From: Pontimonas salivibrio
Lineage (GTDB): Bacteria; Actinomycetota; Actinomycetes; Actinomycetales; Microbacteriaceae
DNA: 64,000 nucleotides
NCBI RefSeq assembly: GCF_002950575.1
Contig: NZ_CP026923.1
Span: forward strand, 1,178,001-1,242,000
Reading direction: 5' to 3'
Part shown: positions 28,656-36,679 of the stretch, piece after piece
How the letters are laid out: every line of letters starts with the position of its first letter
Numbering within the stretch: position 1 is the stretch's first letter
Program-made: the position numbers and the translations under genes
Notes under the pieces: model-generated
The model's input: only the letters and a program-made list of their open reading frames with translations
Databases searched by the model: none
What the model was told of the DNA's origin: nothing

Positions 28656-29041
28656 GAATTGTTGTCGAGGCCTCGGTTGTCGTAGAGGCGTGGATCAACG
28701 ACTCCCCACTCGCCTCACAGTGCCGAGACATCTTGTCCTCGTCTGAATGCTGCGTCCCCGACCTCGTCTTTTCTGAAGTGGGTCACGTGTTTCGCACTCA
28801 GGAACGGCTCAGAGGTGTGGACCTCACGCACCAGTTCGAATCCTTCACCAGCTCACCCTGGAGTGAATATCACGTCAGTGAATACGCCTCCATCGCATGG
28901 CCCCTGCGTCACGACATCACCTTCTACGACGCCTGTTATGTCGGATTGGCGTTGGCACTGGAAATACCCCTGGTCACCCTCGATCGGAAGCTGGCAGGGG
29001 TCGCCACGCGTTACTGCGAGATAGTTATTCCCGGTGAGTAA
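28652..29041 (+). CDS. PIN-domain toxin with Glu in place of the first catalytic Asp
   Basis: 129-residue VapC/FitB-like protein. The first PIN motif reads IVVEASVVVEAW, with Glu6 where nearly all VapC have Asp. Glu42, Asp93 (FYDACYVGLAL) and Asp111 (VTLDRKLAG) are present. The substitution may lower activity or change metal use. It begins at a GTG overlapping the antitoxin stop, and the operon ends at the strong terminator 29104-29143. Confidence 0.87.
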   Translation: MRIVVEASVVVEAWINDSPLASQCRDILSSSECCVPDLVFSEVGHVFRTQERLRGVDLTHQFESFTSSPWSEYHVSEYASIAWPLRHDITFYDACYVGLALALEIPLVTLDRKLAGVATRYCEIVIPGE

Positions 29042-29103
29042 GCCCCATGCCCGGACTGAGTAATAGGACTCTCACACTAGGAATCTAGTTCGACAAAAGA
29101 CCT

Positions 29104-29143
29104 CGCTGCCGGTGTGGTTTTCCCACACCGGCAGCGCTTTTTT
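29104..29143 (+). terminator. Rho-independent terminator of the second VapBC-like pair
   Basis: A perfect 14-bp stem (CGCTGCCGGTGTGG, 29104-29117, with 29123-29136), 5-base loop, then C and six T (29138-29143). It lies 62 bases past the toxin stop on the plus strand. Confidence 0.9.
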
Positions 29144-29169
29144 GGCCCCCAACAGGCCAGAAGGGTTGC

Positions 29170-29433
29170 TTAGGAATCTCTCATGAGCCGCCGGAGAAAC
29201 TCGGTCGGCTCTGGTGGATTATCAAGCACTAACTCCAACTGTTCTGCGTCGGCGGTGCTTAAGTAAAGAATCCTTTCTTCAAGGAGCACCCGTCGAGCCC
29301 GGTCCAATGCGGCACCGATTACAAAAGACGTCAAATCCTGGCCACTTGCATGGGCTGCCTGGGTGATTTCCTCCCGAGCTTGCGTGCTCAGGCGAACATT
29401 CAAACGCTCGGCTCGATTTGTTGTTGCGGACAT
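29170..29433 (-). CDS. DUF1778 antitoxin (TacA-like)
   Basis: 87 residues; RAERLNVRLSTQAREEITQAAHASGQDLTSFVIGAALDRARRVL is the ribbon-helix-helix DUF1778 fold, ending in the usual DNPPEPTEFLRRLM. AGGAG lies 5 bases before the ATG (29431-29433), and a -10 box TATAGT is at 29464-29469. In normal TacAT loci a GNAT toxin follows the antitoxin. Here nothing follows; instead a GNAT fragment lies upstream on the same strand. Confidence 0.87.
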   Translation of the reverse strand: MSATTNRAERLNVRLSTQAREEITQAAHASGQDLTSFVIGAALDRARRVLLEERILYLSTADAEQLELVLDNPPEPTEFLRRLMRDS

Positions 29434-29469
29434 CTGTACTCCTCTTGTACGTACTGTGAGCGTACTATA
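29434..29469 (-). promoter_or_regulatory. Promoter and operator of the DUF1778 antitoxin
   Basis: On the minus strand TATAGT (29464-29469) is followed by several GTAC-containing half-sites (AGTACGCTCACAGTACGTAC) before AGGAG. The repeated AGTACG/CGTACT elements are candidate antitoxin-binding sites. The -10 box overlaps the stop codon of the GNAT fragment. Confidence 0.55.
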
Positions 29470-29788
29470 TTTCCACGGGCGACGCACGCAACGTTTTTAG
29501 AGAGAGAAAAAGGCGTGATGGCCAGTCAGAAAAGGGCTGAAAACCTGCCCGTTCATAGAACGTGGTCACCTCGGGAGAAACTGTCTCCACCACGACGAGT
29601 GGAAATCCTATGTTGTGGCTAGTCCGAGTGATTCTTGAGAGCGCATCCTTCAAAAGAAAAGATCCCACGCCCTCCCCCTGAGCGCGACGATCAACACCTA
29701 GCTGCCCAATCAGTGCTGCCGGGACAGGATAGCGATTGAGGCCAGCAGGTAACGGGTCAATTCGACAATTCGCTTTAGATGGGGCCAC
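29465..29788 (-). pseudogene. N-terminally truncated GNAT (TacT-like) toxin
   Basis: The frame encodes the C-terminal two thirds of a GNAT acetyltransferase toxin: YPVPAALIGQLGVDRRAQGEGVGSFLLKDAL carries the acetyl-CoA loop (RRAQGEGVG), and VSPEVTTFYERAGFQPF is the standard end. TacT proteins are about 160-170 residues; here the first 60-70 residues, with part of the fold, are missing, and the frame upstream hits a stop within 14 codons. A start at GTG 29788 is formal only. A functional toxin is unlikely. Confidence 0.75.
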
Positions 29789-29866
29789 CGAGTCATCATT
29801 TACCGAACGTGCCGGTGGTAGGGCCTTTTATCCACAGCTCCAGCGACCTCGGGTGATTGGCTGAAG

Positions 29867-30190
29867 CTAACTCTTGTCCTTTAAGGACTCGGTGTTGCGA
29901 GCCACAGCAATGAGCGCCACGGTCGCCTCAAAACTGAGCCTGATGAGCAACACGGCAATGAATAGACCCAGTGGGACACCGACGAGGGCGAAAAGAATCG
30001 AGATGCCTCCCTCAAACAGCAGGGAGAAAAAAGCGACCACGCCAAAGATGCCTAACAGCGCCAAAATGATGACATACAGCACTCCAGCAACCCGGAGGGT
30101 CACCCACTCTTCAAATTTCAGATCAAACAGGGCAGCAAAAAAGCCCTTCTGCTGGGTAGGAGCCCCAGTCATGTCAGCACTATCGCTCAT
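29867..30190 (-). CDS. DUF4282 membrane protein
   Basis: 107-residue protein with two transmembrane segments (VLYVIILALLGIFGVVAFFSLL and ISILFALVGVPLGLFIAVLLI), the DUF4282 layout beginning KGFFAALFDLKFEEWVTLRVAGVLY. AAGGAGA is well placed before the ATG (30188-30190). Function unknown. A gene-free stretch separates it from the next small membrane protein. Confidence 0.8.
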   Translation of the reverse strand: MSDSADMTGAPTQQKGFFAALFDLKFEEWVTLRVAGVLYVIILALLGIFGVVAFFSLLFEGGISILFALVGVPLGLFIAVLLIRLSFEATVALIAVARNTESLKDKS

Positions 30191-30342
30191 CAGTCTTCTC
30201 CTTGTTCGCTGCGGCTCCCGCATGGGTGGGAACCATCGCCTCTGAGGCTAGTCGTCACGTGCGACTGTGGCGAGAGAAAAAATCAGGTACTGCCCCGTAT
30301 GCCCCAAAAAGACATGACCAATGGGTCGAATACATCCGCCGC

Positions 30343-30579
30343 CTAGCGGCCAACCCGCATAACGCCCCGAAAGACCCGGTGGGACATGATCGCCAGCAGC
30401 GACAGGCTGGAGAGCACGCCAAAAACACTCAGGAACGAACCAATAGCGAACACACTGCCAAACGACCCAATGGAACCAATCGAAAAGGCCGACCCAATCG
30501 ATCCGATTGACATGAAGGAGTTATGAGAGGCAATCGAATACCGAGAGCTCTTATGCCGACTCTTCGTAGGTGTAGCCAC
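30343..30579 (-). CDS. Small Ile-Gly-Ser-repeat membrane protein
   Basis: 78 residues starting at GTG 30577-30579. After a basic N-terminus the protein consists of repeats of the form SIGSxxS (SIGSIGSAFSIGSIGSFGSVFAIGS), then LSVFGVLSSLSLLAIMSH and a basic tail. The repeats are hydrophobic enough to span the membrane. I recall short IGS-repeat proteins of this type from related actinobacteria, function unknown. The ribosome-binding site is poor, so an inner ATG (codon 23) is possible. Confidence 0.6.
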   Translation of the reverse strand: MATPTKSRHKSSRYSIASHNSFMSIGSIGSAFSIGSIGSFGSVFAIGSFLSVFGVLSSLSLLAIMSHRVFRGVMRVGR

Positions 30580-30647
30580 GGCCTAATCCCGCCCCTCTAA
30601 CTCACGCGTCCAACCACAGCCTCCCACACAGAAGTCGTTACCCCACA

Positions 30648-30670
30648 CCCACGGTGTTCGACACCGTGGG
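30648..30670 (-). terminator. Hairpin after the aldehyde dehydrogenase gene
   Basis: CCCACGGTGT-TCG-ACACCGTGGG, a perfect 10-bp stem 75 bases past the stop codon. There is no U run on either strand; many actinobacterial terminators lack one. Confidence 0.55.
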
Positions 30671-30744
30671 CAGTACTGGGGCTCTTGTTGTGCCGCCATA
30701 TCCAGCACTGAGTGGCGCAGAAGTGTCAGTCGCGTTCCCCGCAG

Positions 30745-32178
30745 CTACTTCCCGATAAAGGACATCACGTGCTTGACGCGCGTGTATTCCTCGAAGCCAT
30801 ACTGCGAGAGGTCTTTACCGTGGCCCGAGTGCTTGAAGCCGCCGTGGGGCATTTCTGCCACCAGAGGGATGTGGCAGTTGATCCATACAGCACCAAAATC
30901 AAGCCCCTTCGCAAAACGCATTGCCCGAGCGTGGTCTTTGGTCCACACGCTAGACGAAAGCCCATAGGGCACACCGTTTGCCATGGTCATGGCCTCTTCT
31001 TCCGTGCGGAAGGGCTGCACGGTAATGACGGGGCCAAAGATTTCAGTCTGAATCGCGGCGTCGTTTTGTTTCAAACCAGACACGATGGTGGGTTCGATGA
31101 AGTATCCGCGCTCGCCCTGGCGGACACCACCGGCTTCTACCGTCGAGTGGCTGGGCAGCTCACCGAGGATTCCCATGACCCGGTCCATCTGGTTGGCGTT
31201 GTTCACCGGGCCGTAGAAAGTATTCGGGTCAGAGGGAAGGCCCGTGGTCACGTTAGCGGCGACCCACTTTTTCAACTCGGCAATAAATTCATCGTGGATT
31301 GACTCGTGCACGACCACTCGGGTTGCCGCAGTGCAGTCTTGTCCTGCATTGAAGTAACCGGCAATACCGATTCCTTCGATTGCGGAGGGAATATCAGCGT
31401 CGTCAAAGACGATGACGGGAGCTTTTCCACCCAATTCGAGGTGCACTCGCTTCAGGTCGGTCGCCGCAGCCTTCGCCACCTCTAACCCGGCTCGCACCGA
31501 GCCGGTAATGGAGACCATTTCGGGAATTTTGTGATCAATCATTGCACCACCCGTGGTGCGGTCACCCGTGATGACGTTGACGACACCTTCGGGGAGGTGC
31601 ATCGCGCAAATTTCTGCCAACAACAGCGTGGACTGGGGGGTGGTGTCGGAAGGCTTCAACACGGTGGTGTTTCCGGCGGCAACGGCGGGAGCAAACTTCC
31701 ACACCGCCATGTTGAGGGGGTAATTCCACGGTGCGACCTGGCCGACAACGCCAATGGGTTCGCGGCGAATAAAAGACGTGTGGTCTTTCATGTATTCGCC
31801 AGCGCTCTTGCCTTCAAGATTGCGAGCAGCTCCAGCGAAGAAGCGAATCTGGTCAACACTGAGCGAGATTTCGTCCTCTACGAGTGACGCCCGGGGTTTT
31901 CCGGCATCTTGGGATTCGAGGTCGGCAAATTCCTCGCCGCGTTTTTCCAACTCATCGGCAATACGAAAGAGCGCTAGCTGTCGCTCAGCAGGCGTAGTCT
32001 CGCTCCAGCCCTCAAAGGCTTTCGACGCTGCCTGGTAGGCATCGTCCACGTCGGCCGCGGAAGATATCGGTGAATGGGCGTATACCTCTTCTGTGGCCGG
32101 ATCCACCAAAGGGATCGTCTCGGAGCCTTTCGAGTCGACGTACTGGCCGTTAATGAAGTTCTTCAAAGTCGTAGTCAT
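30745..32178 (-). CDS. Aldehyde dehydrogenase, probably gamma-aminobutyraldehyde type
   Basis: NAD(P)-dependent aldehyde oxidation, 477 residues. Catalytic Cys282 (NAGQDCTAA), Glu248 (LELGGKAP) and Asn152 (APWNYPL) are all present. The overall sequence resembles aminobutyraldehyde and betaine-aldehyde dehydrogenases. It is divergent from the putrescine/spermidine transporter potADBC with 187 bases between, which supports a role in turning putrescine-derived 4-aminobutanal into GABA. No putrescine aminotransferase or oxidase gene is in the window, so the pathway is incomplete here. Confidence 0.88.
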   Translation of the reverse strand: MTTTLKNFINGQYVDSKGSETIPLVDPATEEVYAHSPISSAADVDDAYQAASKAFEGWSETTPAERQLALFRIADELEKRGEEFADLESQDAGKPRASLVEDEISLSVDQIRFFAGAARNLEGKSAGEYMKDHTSFIRREPIGVVGQVAPWNYPLNMAVWKFAPAVAAGNTTVLKPSDTTPQSTLLLAEICAMHLPEGVVNVITGDRTTGGAMIDHKIPEMVSITGSVRAGLEVAKAAATDLKRVHLELGGKAPVIVFDDADIPSAIEGIGIAGYFNAGQDCTAATRVVVHESIHDEFIAELKKWVAANVTTGLPSDPNTFYGPVNNANQMDRVMGILGELPSHSTVEAGGVRQGERGYFIEPTIVSGLKQNDAAIQTEIFGPVITVQPFRTEEEAMTMANGVPYGLSSSVWTKDHARAMRFAKGLDFGAVWINCHIPLVAEMPHGGFKHSGHGKDLSQYGFEEYTRVKHVMSFIGK

Positions 32179-32365
32179 GATCCAAGCCTAACTGAGGACA
32201 CGCGCGGGCAAAAAAGACCTCGCATAGCCAACTCCCAGCCTCTCAACAGCGGCCTCCAAGTCGCCACAAGCCCCCCACCTTTACTATGCGCGCCGGTTAT
32301 CCCCCAGAGGGGAAAGGTGACTACCATTAGGACGTTAATCCAAAGAAAGTGAAGGCTGGAAACGC

Positions 32366-33412
32366 GTGAGCACTGGACAAGAGTCGACTCCTGGGTTTGT
32401 CTCACTGCGCGGAGTATCCAAGAATTTTGACGGGGTCACCGCAGTCAACAAATTAGACCTGGATATCCCCTCGGGCGAGTTTTTTTCCATGTTGGGCCCT
32501 TCGGGTTCGGGAAAAACGACTGTGCTGCGCATGATTGCCGGGTTTGAAACGGTCACCGCCGGAAAAATCTCGATCGATGGCGAAGACGTCACCGAACTCG
32601 CCCCCTTCGATCGCACCGTGAATACCGTGTTTCAGGACTATGCGCTGTTTCCTCACATGACCATTCAAGAAAACGTTGAATACGGTCTTCGCACGAGGCG
32701 CGAACCGAAAGCACAGCGTGCCGAAAAAGCTCTGGAAGCCATTGACCGAGTGAAACTGGCCCACCTGGCCAACCAACTGCCCCACCAGCTCTCTGGTGGG
32801 CAACGCCAGCGCATCGCGCTGGCTCGAGCATTGGTGTTGCGTCCAAAAGTGCTCTTGCTCGATGAACCCCTCGGGGCTCTGGATAAGCAACTGCGCGAGA
32901 AGATGCAGATTGAGTTGAAATCAATCCAACGCGAAGCGGGCATCACGTTTATTTTTGTGACCCACGACCAAGAAGAAGCAATGACAATGAGTGACCGCAT
33001 CGCCGTATTCAACGAAGGGCGTATCGAGCAGCTGGGTACACCAGTAGAGGTGTATGAAAAGCCGGCCTCATCGTTTGTTGCAGGTTTCTTGGGGGTGTCC
33101 AACCTTCTCTCAGGAGATCAAGCCAAAGCTCTGGTGGGTCGGGACGAACTGGTCAACCTGCGCCCCGAACGCCTGCGCTTACACGCCTCCGATTATGTTG
33201 CCGCCGCCGGTGAAACCACCACGGAAGGCGTCGTCACCGAAGTCATCTACACCGGTGCACACACTAATTTTGTTGTCCAGGCGCAAGCCGATTCACGCCT
33301 CATTGCGACGTCGCTCAATGAGGAATCGCCTGAACAACTCCACAGCTTTGTCCCTGGCGACAAAGTCGTTGTGGCGTGGCGCAATCACCACGTCGCAACA
33401 ATCCCCGCATAA
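32366..33412 (+). CDS. potA: Spermidine/putrescine ABC transporter, ATP-binding protein
   Basis: ATPase of the polyamine importer, 348 residues. Walker A GPSGSGKTT, signature LSGGQRQRIALARAL and Walker B VLLLDEPLGALD are clear. The C-terminal TOBE domain (NLRPERLRLHASDYVAA, then TGAHTNFVVQAQ) is typical of PotA. It starts at GTG 32366 with GAAGG upstream. First gene of potA-potD-potB-potC, divergent from the aldehyde dehydrogenase. The 32179-32365 gap must hold both promoters; I could not fix either one. Confidence 0.92.
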   Translation: MSTGQESTPGFVSLRGVSKNFDGVTAVNKLDLDIPSGEFFSMLGPSGSGKTTVLRMIAGFETVTAGKISIDGEDVTELAPFDRTVNTVFQDYALFPHMTIQENVEYGLRTRREPKAQRAEKALEAIDRVKLAHLANQLPHQLSGGQRQRIALARALVLRPKVLLLDEPLGALDKQLREKMQIELKSIQREAGITFIFVTHDQEEAMTMSDRIAVFNEGRIEQLGTPVEVYEKPASSFVAGFLGVSNLLSGDQAKALVGRDELVNLRPERLRLHASDYVAAAGETTTEGVVTEVIYTGAHTNFVVQAQADSRLIATSLNEESPEQLHSFVPGDKVVVAWRNHHVATIPA

Positions 33413-33443
33413 CACTGGTCATTGACCAGGCGAAAGGAAAGTC

Positions 33444-34607
33444 ATGAGAGGAAACAAGCTGGCAGCAGCATCGCTTTTTGCTGCATCAGCGGTGGTGCTG
33501 AGCGCCTGCGCCACCGACAGCGGAGAGCTCACCCTCGATGTGCCCGATGTACCAATGATTGAAGAACTGGGTGACTTCGAAGGTGAACTGAACATCGTTA
33601 ACTGGTCCGGGTTCGTTGAGCCTGCATGGACCGATCAGTTCACAGCAGACACCGGCTGTGTCGTCAACGCTCGCGTTGCCGGTACATCCGATGAAATGGT
33701 GACGCTGATGCGTACCGGCGAGTACGACCTGGTCTCCGCATCAGGTGACGCCGCACTGCGCCTCATCGTCGGTGGAGACGTACAGCCACTGAACATGGAA
33801 CTGATCCCCAACTTCGGCGATGACATCGCTGAGGGCATGAAAGGTCAGATTTATGACACCGTAAACGGCAACCCTTACGGTGTGCCCATCGGTCGTGGCG
33901 CCAACCTCCTGCAGTACAACGAGGATGTCACCGGTGGCGAACCAGAAAGCTGGGACGTTGTCTGGGAATCTGACAGCCCCTACGCCGGAAAAATCACCGC
34001 ATACGACGCACCGATTTACATCGCTGACGCCGCGGTCTACTTGATGTACCACGAGCCCGAGCTCGGCATTGAGAACCCCTACGCACTGGATGACACCCAG
34101 CTTGCCGCTGCCGTTGACCTGCTGAAGCAGCAAAACGAGATCATCGGCGAGTACTGGGCTGACCCTGTCGCGCAGATCACTTCCTTCGTAGGAGGAAACA
34201 CCGTTGTGGGTACGTCGTGGGAGGTTTTGCGCAAGTTCGCTGACAGCCCGAACCTGAAGACCACTCTTCCCATTGAGGGTTCGACTGGTTGGTTTGACGC
34301 GTGGTTGCTCAGCACCACTTCACCCAACACCGCCTGCGCTTACGCGTGGATGGACTACACCAGCCAGCCCGACGTGAATGGTGCAATCGCCATGAACTTC
34401 GGTATGGCCCCTGCGAACCTCGCGTTCTGCGCGACGAGCGAGGAAGCCCAAGCTCACTGTGATGAATTTGCTGCCGAAGATGAAGCATTCTTCGACCGCA
34501 TCTGGGCCTGGACCACTCCCATCGAGCAGTGCATTGATGGACGCACCGACGTCACCTGCACCAGTTTCCAAGACTGGACGAATGCGTGGTTGACCGTTAA
34601 GGGTTAA
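33444..34607 (+). CDS. potD: Polyamine ABC transporter, substrate-binding lipoprotein
   Basis: 387-residue extracellular lipoprotein. The signal peptide ends in the lipobox VLSAC, with Cys22 as lipid anchor. The family I binding fold shows LNIVNWSGFVEPAWTDQFTADTGC, GEYDLVSASGDAALRLI and NPYGVPIGRGANLLQYN. AAAGGAAAG precedes the ATG. Polyamine specificity is inferred from family and from the neighbouring aldehyde dehydrogenase. A perfect 15-bp hairpin directly follows the gene. Confidence 0.9.
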   Translation: MRGNKLAAASLFAASAVVLSACATDSGELTLDVPDVPMIEELGDFEGELNIVNWSGFVEPAWTDQFTADTGCVVNARVAGTSDEMVTLMRTGEYDLVSASGDAALRLIVGGDVQPLNMELIPNFGDDIAEGMKGQIYDTVNGNPYGVPIGRGANLLQYNEDVTGGEPESWDVVWESDSPYAGKITAYDAPIYIADAAVYLMYHEPELGIENPYALDDTQLAAAVDLLKQQNEIIGEYWADPVAQITSFVGGNTVVGTSWEVLRKFADSPNLKTTLPIEGSTGWFDAWLLSTTSPNTACAYAWMDYTSQPDVNGAIAMNFGMAPANLAFCATSEEAQAHCDEFAAEDEAFFDRIWAWTTPIEQCIDGRTDVTCTSFQDWTNAWLTVKG

Positions 34608-34613
34608 TCCCTG

Positions 34614-34646
34614 TGTTGTGGTGGGGCCATAGGCCCCACCACAACA
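34614..34646 (+). promoter_or_regulatory. Intercistronic hairpin between potD and potB
   Basis: TGTTGTGGTGGGGCC (34614-34628) and its exact complement (34632-34646) with a 3-base ATA loop, starting 7 bases after the potD stop. No T run follows. Such hairpins commonly protect the binding-protein mRNA and lower expression of the permease genes, giving excess binding protein. Confidence 0.75.
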
Positions 34647-34672
34647 TCCACACCAACCGGAGTAGACAGAAG

Positions 34673-35650
34673 ATGACAGAGCGCTCACCACACCGCGACG
34701 ATGACACGCAGTCGGCTGACAACCCGTCAGCTACCGCAACCGTCGCCGAAGCCGAGCCTCGCTCCACCGAACCTGTCACTGGCCTGCACGAGCACTCAAG
34801 GCCCCTTTCGACTTACCTTTTCCAACGCACCCGCGTACGCCTGATCAGCCTCCTGGCTCTGCCCATGACATGGCTTGTCGGCATCTACATCGTTTCCCTG
34901 GTCTTACTACTTGTGACCGCTTTCTGGGTGGTCAACCCCTTTACTTCCCGCGTGACTCCGGGCTTCACGCTCGACAACTTTGTGAGCATCTTCACCGTTC
35001 CCGCCTACCTCTCGACGTCCCTTCGGACTTTGGGAATGGCGCTCGCCGTGACAGCACTTTCCATCCTTTTCGCTGTCCCTCTGGGTATCTACATGGCGAA
35101 ACTCGCGTCACCGATGATGCGAAACCTGCTTGCCGTTGCCATCACACTGCCTTTATGGGCCGGCTACCTGGTGAAAATTCTCGCTATGCGCCTGGTATTT
35201 ACCGAAAACGGCTTCATCAATTGGGCCCTTGGCCCACTGGGTGTTGAAAGCCCAGGGTTTAACGTCTGGATAGCGATCGTGACCCTGACCTACCTGTGGT
35301 TTCCCTACATGGCACTTCCGGTGTTCACCGCCATCCGCCAAATCCCCAACAGCCTTTTTGATGCGTCTGCCGACATGGGCGCACGCTCGTTTGGAACCAT
35401 CTTCCGCGTCGTCATTCCCCTGATTGTTCCGGCGATTATCGCCGGATCGGTGTTTACTTTTTCACTCAGCCTGGGTGACTACTTAGCCGCCAGGTTTACC
35501 GGCGGCGCGACCCAGATGATTGGGAGCATCATTGCCTCCAACATCAACTTGAACCCCCCTGTTGCCGCTGCCTTCTCGATGGTGCCGATTGCCTTTGTGG
35601 TGATGTACCTGATGGTGGCACGGCGCACCGGGTCTCTGGAGAGGATGTAG
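34673..35650 (+). CDS. potB: Polyamine ABC transporter permease, PotB-like
   Basis: Membrane subunit of 325 residues with about six transmembrane segments after a long hydrophilic N-terminus (TERSPHRDDDTQSADNPSAT). The EAA loop is visible as FDASADMGARSFGTIFRVVIPLIVP. I chose ATG 34673; the frame is open further up but runs through the intercistronic hairpin. potC follows after 2 bases. Confidence 0.9.
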   Translation: MTERSPHRDDDTQSADNPSATATVAEAEPRSTEPVTGLHEHSRPLSTYLFQRTRVRLISLLALPMTWLVGIYIVSLVLLLVTAFWVVNPFTSRVTPGFTLDNFVSIFTVPAYLSTSLRTLGMALAVTALSILFAVPLGIYMAKLASPMMRNLLAVAITLPLWAGYLVKILAMRLVFTENGFINWALGPLGVESPGFNVWIAIVTLTYLWFPYMALPVFTAIRQIPNSLFDASADMGARSFGTIFRVVIPLIVPAIIAGSVFTFSLSLGDYLAARFTGGATQMIGSIIASNINLNPPVAAAFSMVPIAFVVMYLMVARRTGSLERM

Positions 35651-35652
35651 TC

Positions 35653-36462
35653 ATGCTGCAGATGTCGAAGTCGGCAAAGCTTGGCCTGCTCGGACTGGTC
35701 CTGTTTGTCCTGATTTTCATGTACACCCCACTGTTCGTGGTCATTGCCAATAGCTTCAACAGCGCCAGGCTTTCCGCCTGGCCCATTGAACAGCTCACCC
35801 TTGACTGGTGGATATTTGCGGCCACCTATGAACCGATTCGTATGGCGCTGTTGAATTCGTTCATTGTGGCCAGTATCGCGATGGTCTTTGCCGCCATTTT
35901 GGGGACCCTGGTGGCTTTTGCCCTGAGCCGCTACGACTTTTTCGGCAAAAGCACCGTCAACCTGCTCGTTGTGTTGCCCATTGCACTACCCGGTGTGGTC
36001 ACCGGTGTGGCTTTTTCCAACACCTACTCCAACTTCCTCTCCCCCATCGGTATCGATGTGGGCTACTTCGGCCTAATCGTTTCCCACGCCACGTTCTGCA
36101 TCGTCATGGTGTTCAACAACGTGTTCGCGCGACTAAAACGCATGAACCCCAGCATGCAAGAAGCCTCAATGGACCTCGGTGCCGGTTTGTGGGAAACGTT
36201 CCGCCTGGTCACCTTCCCCCAGTTTCGCTCTTCCTTCATCGCCGGAGCACTGCTCGCTTTCGCCCTTAGTTTCGACGAAGTGTATGTGACGATTTTTACC
36301 GCCCCACCAGGGGTGGACACCCTGCCGCTGTGGATTTTGAAAGAAATGGCCAGGCCCAACCAGGCCAGCGTCGTCAACGTGGTTGCCACAGTTGTGATCT
36401 TGCTGTCGCTAATCCCCGTCTACATCTCACAGCGCCTTGCCCGTGAGGATGACGCGAGGTAG
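35653..36462 (+). CDS. potC: Polyamine ABC transporter permease, PotC-like
   Basis: Second membrane subunit, 269 residues, six predicted transmembrane segments. The EAA loop is MQEASMDLGAGLWETFRLVTFPQF. The N-terminus LGLLGLVLFVLIFMYTPLFVVIANSFN is typical of PotC. It begins 2 bases after the potB stop and ends the operon. Confidence 0.91.
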   Translation: MLQMSKSAKLGLLGLVLFVLIFMYTPLFVVIANSFNSARLSAWPIEQLTLDWWIFAATYEPIRMALLNSFIVASIAMVFAAILGTLVAFALSRYDFFGKSTVNLLVVLPIALPGVVTGVAFSNTYSNFLSPIGIDVGYFGLIVSHATFCIVMVFNNVFARLKRMNPSMQEASMDLGAGLWETFRLVTFPQFRSSFIAGALLAFALSFDEVYVTIFTAPPGVDTLPLWILKEMARPNQASVVNVVATVVILLSLIPVYISQRLAREDDAR

Positions 36463-36508
36463 CCTCACGGCGTGTTCTGAACCAACCGGAAACGTTTGAG
36501 CTCTAACG

Positions 36509-36523
36509 GAGCACATTGTGCTC
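36509..36523. promoter_or_regulatory. Palindrome downstream of potC
   Basis: GAGCACA-T-TGTGCTC is a perfect 7-1-7 palindrome in the 217-base gap between potC and the next gene. It could be an operator or a short terminator stem. The rest of the gap shows no gene. Confidence 0.4.
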
Positions 36524-36679
36524 ATGAGTCCTCTAAACGGCGCACAGACGCTCACACTGCCATCACCCAGTGCTAGCTCCAAAGCGAGGGCGTGAGGGCC
36601 CAAGGTCTCATCCATAGCGCTGACTGGCACAGAGGGCTAAACTGCGTGACACGAACGGGAAACCGTCATCTTCGAGGAA

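Noticed and set aside
29104-29136. Perfect 14-bp inverted repeat considered as an IS end or CRISPR unit
   Set aside because: It is followed by a T run directly after an operon and occurs once, so it is a terminator.
29465-29788. Full-length GNAT enzyme
   Set aside because: The first 60-70 residues of the family are missing and a stop codon lies 14 codons upstream of the formal start.
30202-30510. Plus-strand frame opposite the IGS-repeat protein
   Set aside because: Composition is erratic (many Asn, Arg, His, Gln), there is no ribosome-binding site, and it crosses the start of the DUF4282 gene region.
36427-36630. Minus-strand frame in the gap after potC
   Set aside because: It overlaps the end of potC, has no ribosome-binding site and shows no family pattern.
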